NCBI GenBank assembly: GCA_017623295.1
Contig: JAGAPK010000074.1
Span: 18,092-82,091 of the forward strand
Length of the DNA stretch: 64,000 bases
Source of the DNA: Lachnospiraceae bacterium
GTDB lineage: Bacteria; Bacillota; Clostridia; Lachnospirales; Lachnospiraceae
Reading direction: 5' to 3'
Part shown: positions 63,656 to 64,000 of the stretch, in pieces
Layout of the letters: each line of letters opens with the position of its first letter
How positions within the stretch are numbered: the first letter of the stretch is position 1
Program-made: the position numbers and the translations under genes
The notes under the pieces: generated by a model
What the model saw: the letters and a program-made list of their open reading frames with translations, nothing else
Databases searched by the model: none
What the model was told of the DNA's origin: nothing

Positions 63656-63943
63656 TTATTTTCTTCCTTTCTTTGAAACCATTCTGGCTCGTACATATTT
63701 GCTGTTCGATATCTGCATTTTATCTGCCTGACTCACAGCATCTTTTATATAGGTATACAAAAATCCATTATATTTTACTTCCAATGTAATTTCATCCTTA
63801 GAACTTACCGGATATAAAACCAGATTTTTGTCAAATAAATTATAACAGGATTCTGTAGCCGCAAAGTTTAAAATGTATTTATAAGGTAAGCGCGAACCTA
63901 AATATAACAAATAAACAGCTTTTCCGAACGTTCGGAAAAACAC
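63656..63943 (-). pseudogene. Truncated 3' end of a VTC-type polyphosphate polymerase
   Basis: The last 60 or so codons match the end of VTC/polyphosphate-polymerase domains (LFDKNLVLYPVSSKDEITLEVKYNG, then YIKDAVSQ and KYVRARM). Upstream of about 63890 the frame stays open to the window edge, but its residues lose all resemblance to the family, other frames are closed, and an opposite-strand gene begins at 63971. The roughly 200-residue N-terminal part with the catalytic lysines and arginines is therefore missing from this place. It may be a decayed gene or the joint of an insertion. Confidence 0.55.
63920..63939. promoter_or_regulatory. Perfect 20-bp palindrome, probable operator
   Basis: TTTTCCGAACGTTCGGAAAA lies 31 nt before the plus-strand start codon. 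The uninterrupted two-fold symmetry suits a TetR- or MarR-type operator. It lacks the four-base gap of a LexA box. Confidence 0.55.
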
Positions 63944-63970
63944 AAGTTGAAAGGGTAAGGGATATATATT

Positions 63971-64000
63971 ATGAGTGAATTGATCATGGTAAATAAGAAG
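63971..64000 (+). CDS. Start of a plus-strand gene, cut by the window edge
   Basis: ATG at 63971 behind AAGGG (63951-63955), giving MSELIMVNKK before the sequence ends. Ten residues are too few to name a product. The preceding palindrome suggests a regulated or autoregulated gene. Confidence 0.4.
   Translation, partial: MSELIMVNKK

Noticed and set aside
63920-63939. Palindrome CGAACGTTCG read as an SOS box
   Set aside because: LexA boxes need four bases between GAAC and GTTC; here the half-sites are fused, so a different regulator is more likely.

Overview
The window looks like a chromosomal segment of an anaerobic, low-GC Firmicute of the Clostridia, most likely Lachnospiraceae. Pointers are the AT-rich intergenic DNA, strong AGGAGG-type ribosome binding sites, the clostridial purine genes, a YtaF-type sporulation membrane protein, an FeFe-hydrogenase-like sensor, UPF0735 and the CotH/DUF4956/MBOAT exopolysaccharide genes. 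I cannot name the species. Nearly all genes lie on the minus strand, so operons read right to left.

Layout. 1-13.3 kb: a LysR regulator cut by the left edge, purA, purB, purF and purC, and just upstream in the same orientation a four-gene block of uncharacterised proteins: a 1194-residue solenoid, a degenerate Hsp70/actin-fold protein, a TPR protein and a membrane coiled coil. 13.4-20.9 kb: a SpoIID-like/peptidoglycan-binding protein, a secreted DUF5722-like glycosidase flanked by two copies of a 44-nt hairpin, htpG with a perfect CIRCE operator, a PrsA-like foldase and a PHP hydrolase. 20.9-34.2 kb: ilvE, an operon MBL/beta-CASP nuclease-thyA-folA-hybrid kinase, ytaF convergent with a Ca2+ P-type ATPase, then greA, a stand-alone receiver and a second hybrid kinase paralogous to the first. 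34.2-36.8 kb: a small accessory patch with a HEPN-motif DUF3644 protein, a structured RNA gene with its own promoter overlapping that gene's 3' end, a decayed dinD fragment, a metallophosphoesterase and tRNA-Gly(GCC). 36.8-42 kb: a membrane-anchored GH3 enzyme with a long acidic tail, an A-rich apparently non-coding transcript, a LUD-domain protein and a hydrogenase-like/chemoreceptor fusion. 41.9-47.7 kb: lysC, an ApgM-like probable homoserine kinase, hom, a UPF0735 ACT regulator and glyA. 48-54.8 kb: lipid kinase, PAP2 protein, glycosyltransferase, a SfsA-MutY fusion, a cytosolic 5'-nucleotidase, a DUF1653 protein and a small SOS-controlled membrane protein. 55-63.7 kb: a cellulose-type exopolysaccharide operon (DUF4956, CotH, a 58-residue membrane protein, MBOAT, AlgX/DHHW, BcsA-PilZ, GH5) preceded by the truncated end of a VTC-type polyphosphate polymerase. 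At the right edge a plus-strand gene begins behind a 20-bp palindrome.

How the genes work together. The purine genes cover the first step (purF), SAICAR synthesis (purC) and the branch to AMP (purB, purA). hom, the ApgM-like kinase and lysC supply the aspartate-family pathway to phosphohomoserine. thyA, folA and glyA form the one-carbon/thymidylate cycle. The 55-63 kb operon would polymerise beta-1,4-glucan under c-di-GMP control (PilZ), O-acetylate it (MBOAT plus AlgX-like protein) and trim it (GH5).

The strongest candidates for undescribed biology are the HEPN/structured-RNA locus at 34.4-35.5 kb, the small membrane protein at 54.4-54.8 kb whose promoter carries two LexA boxes, and the four-gene Hsp70-like block at 6.2-13.3 kb. 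All assignments come from reading the sequence and remembered family features; no database search was run.
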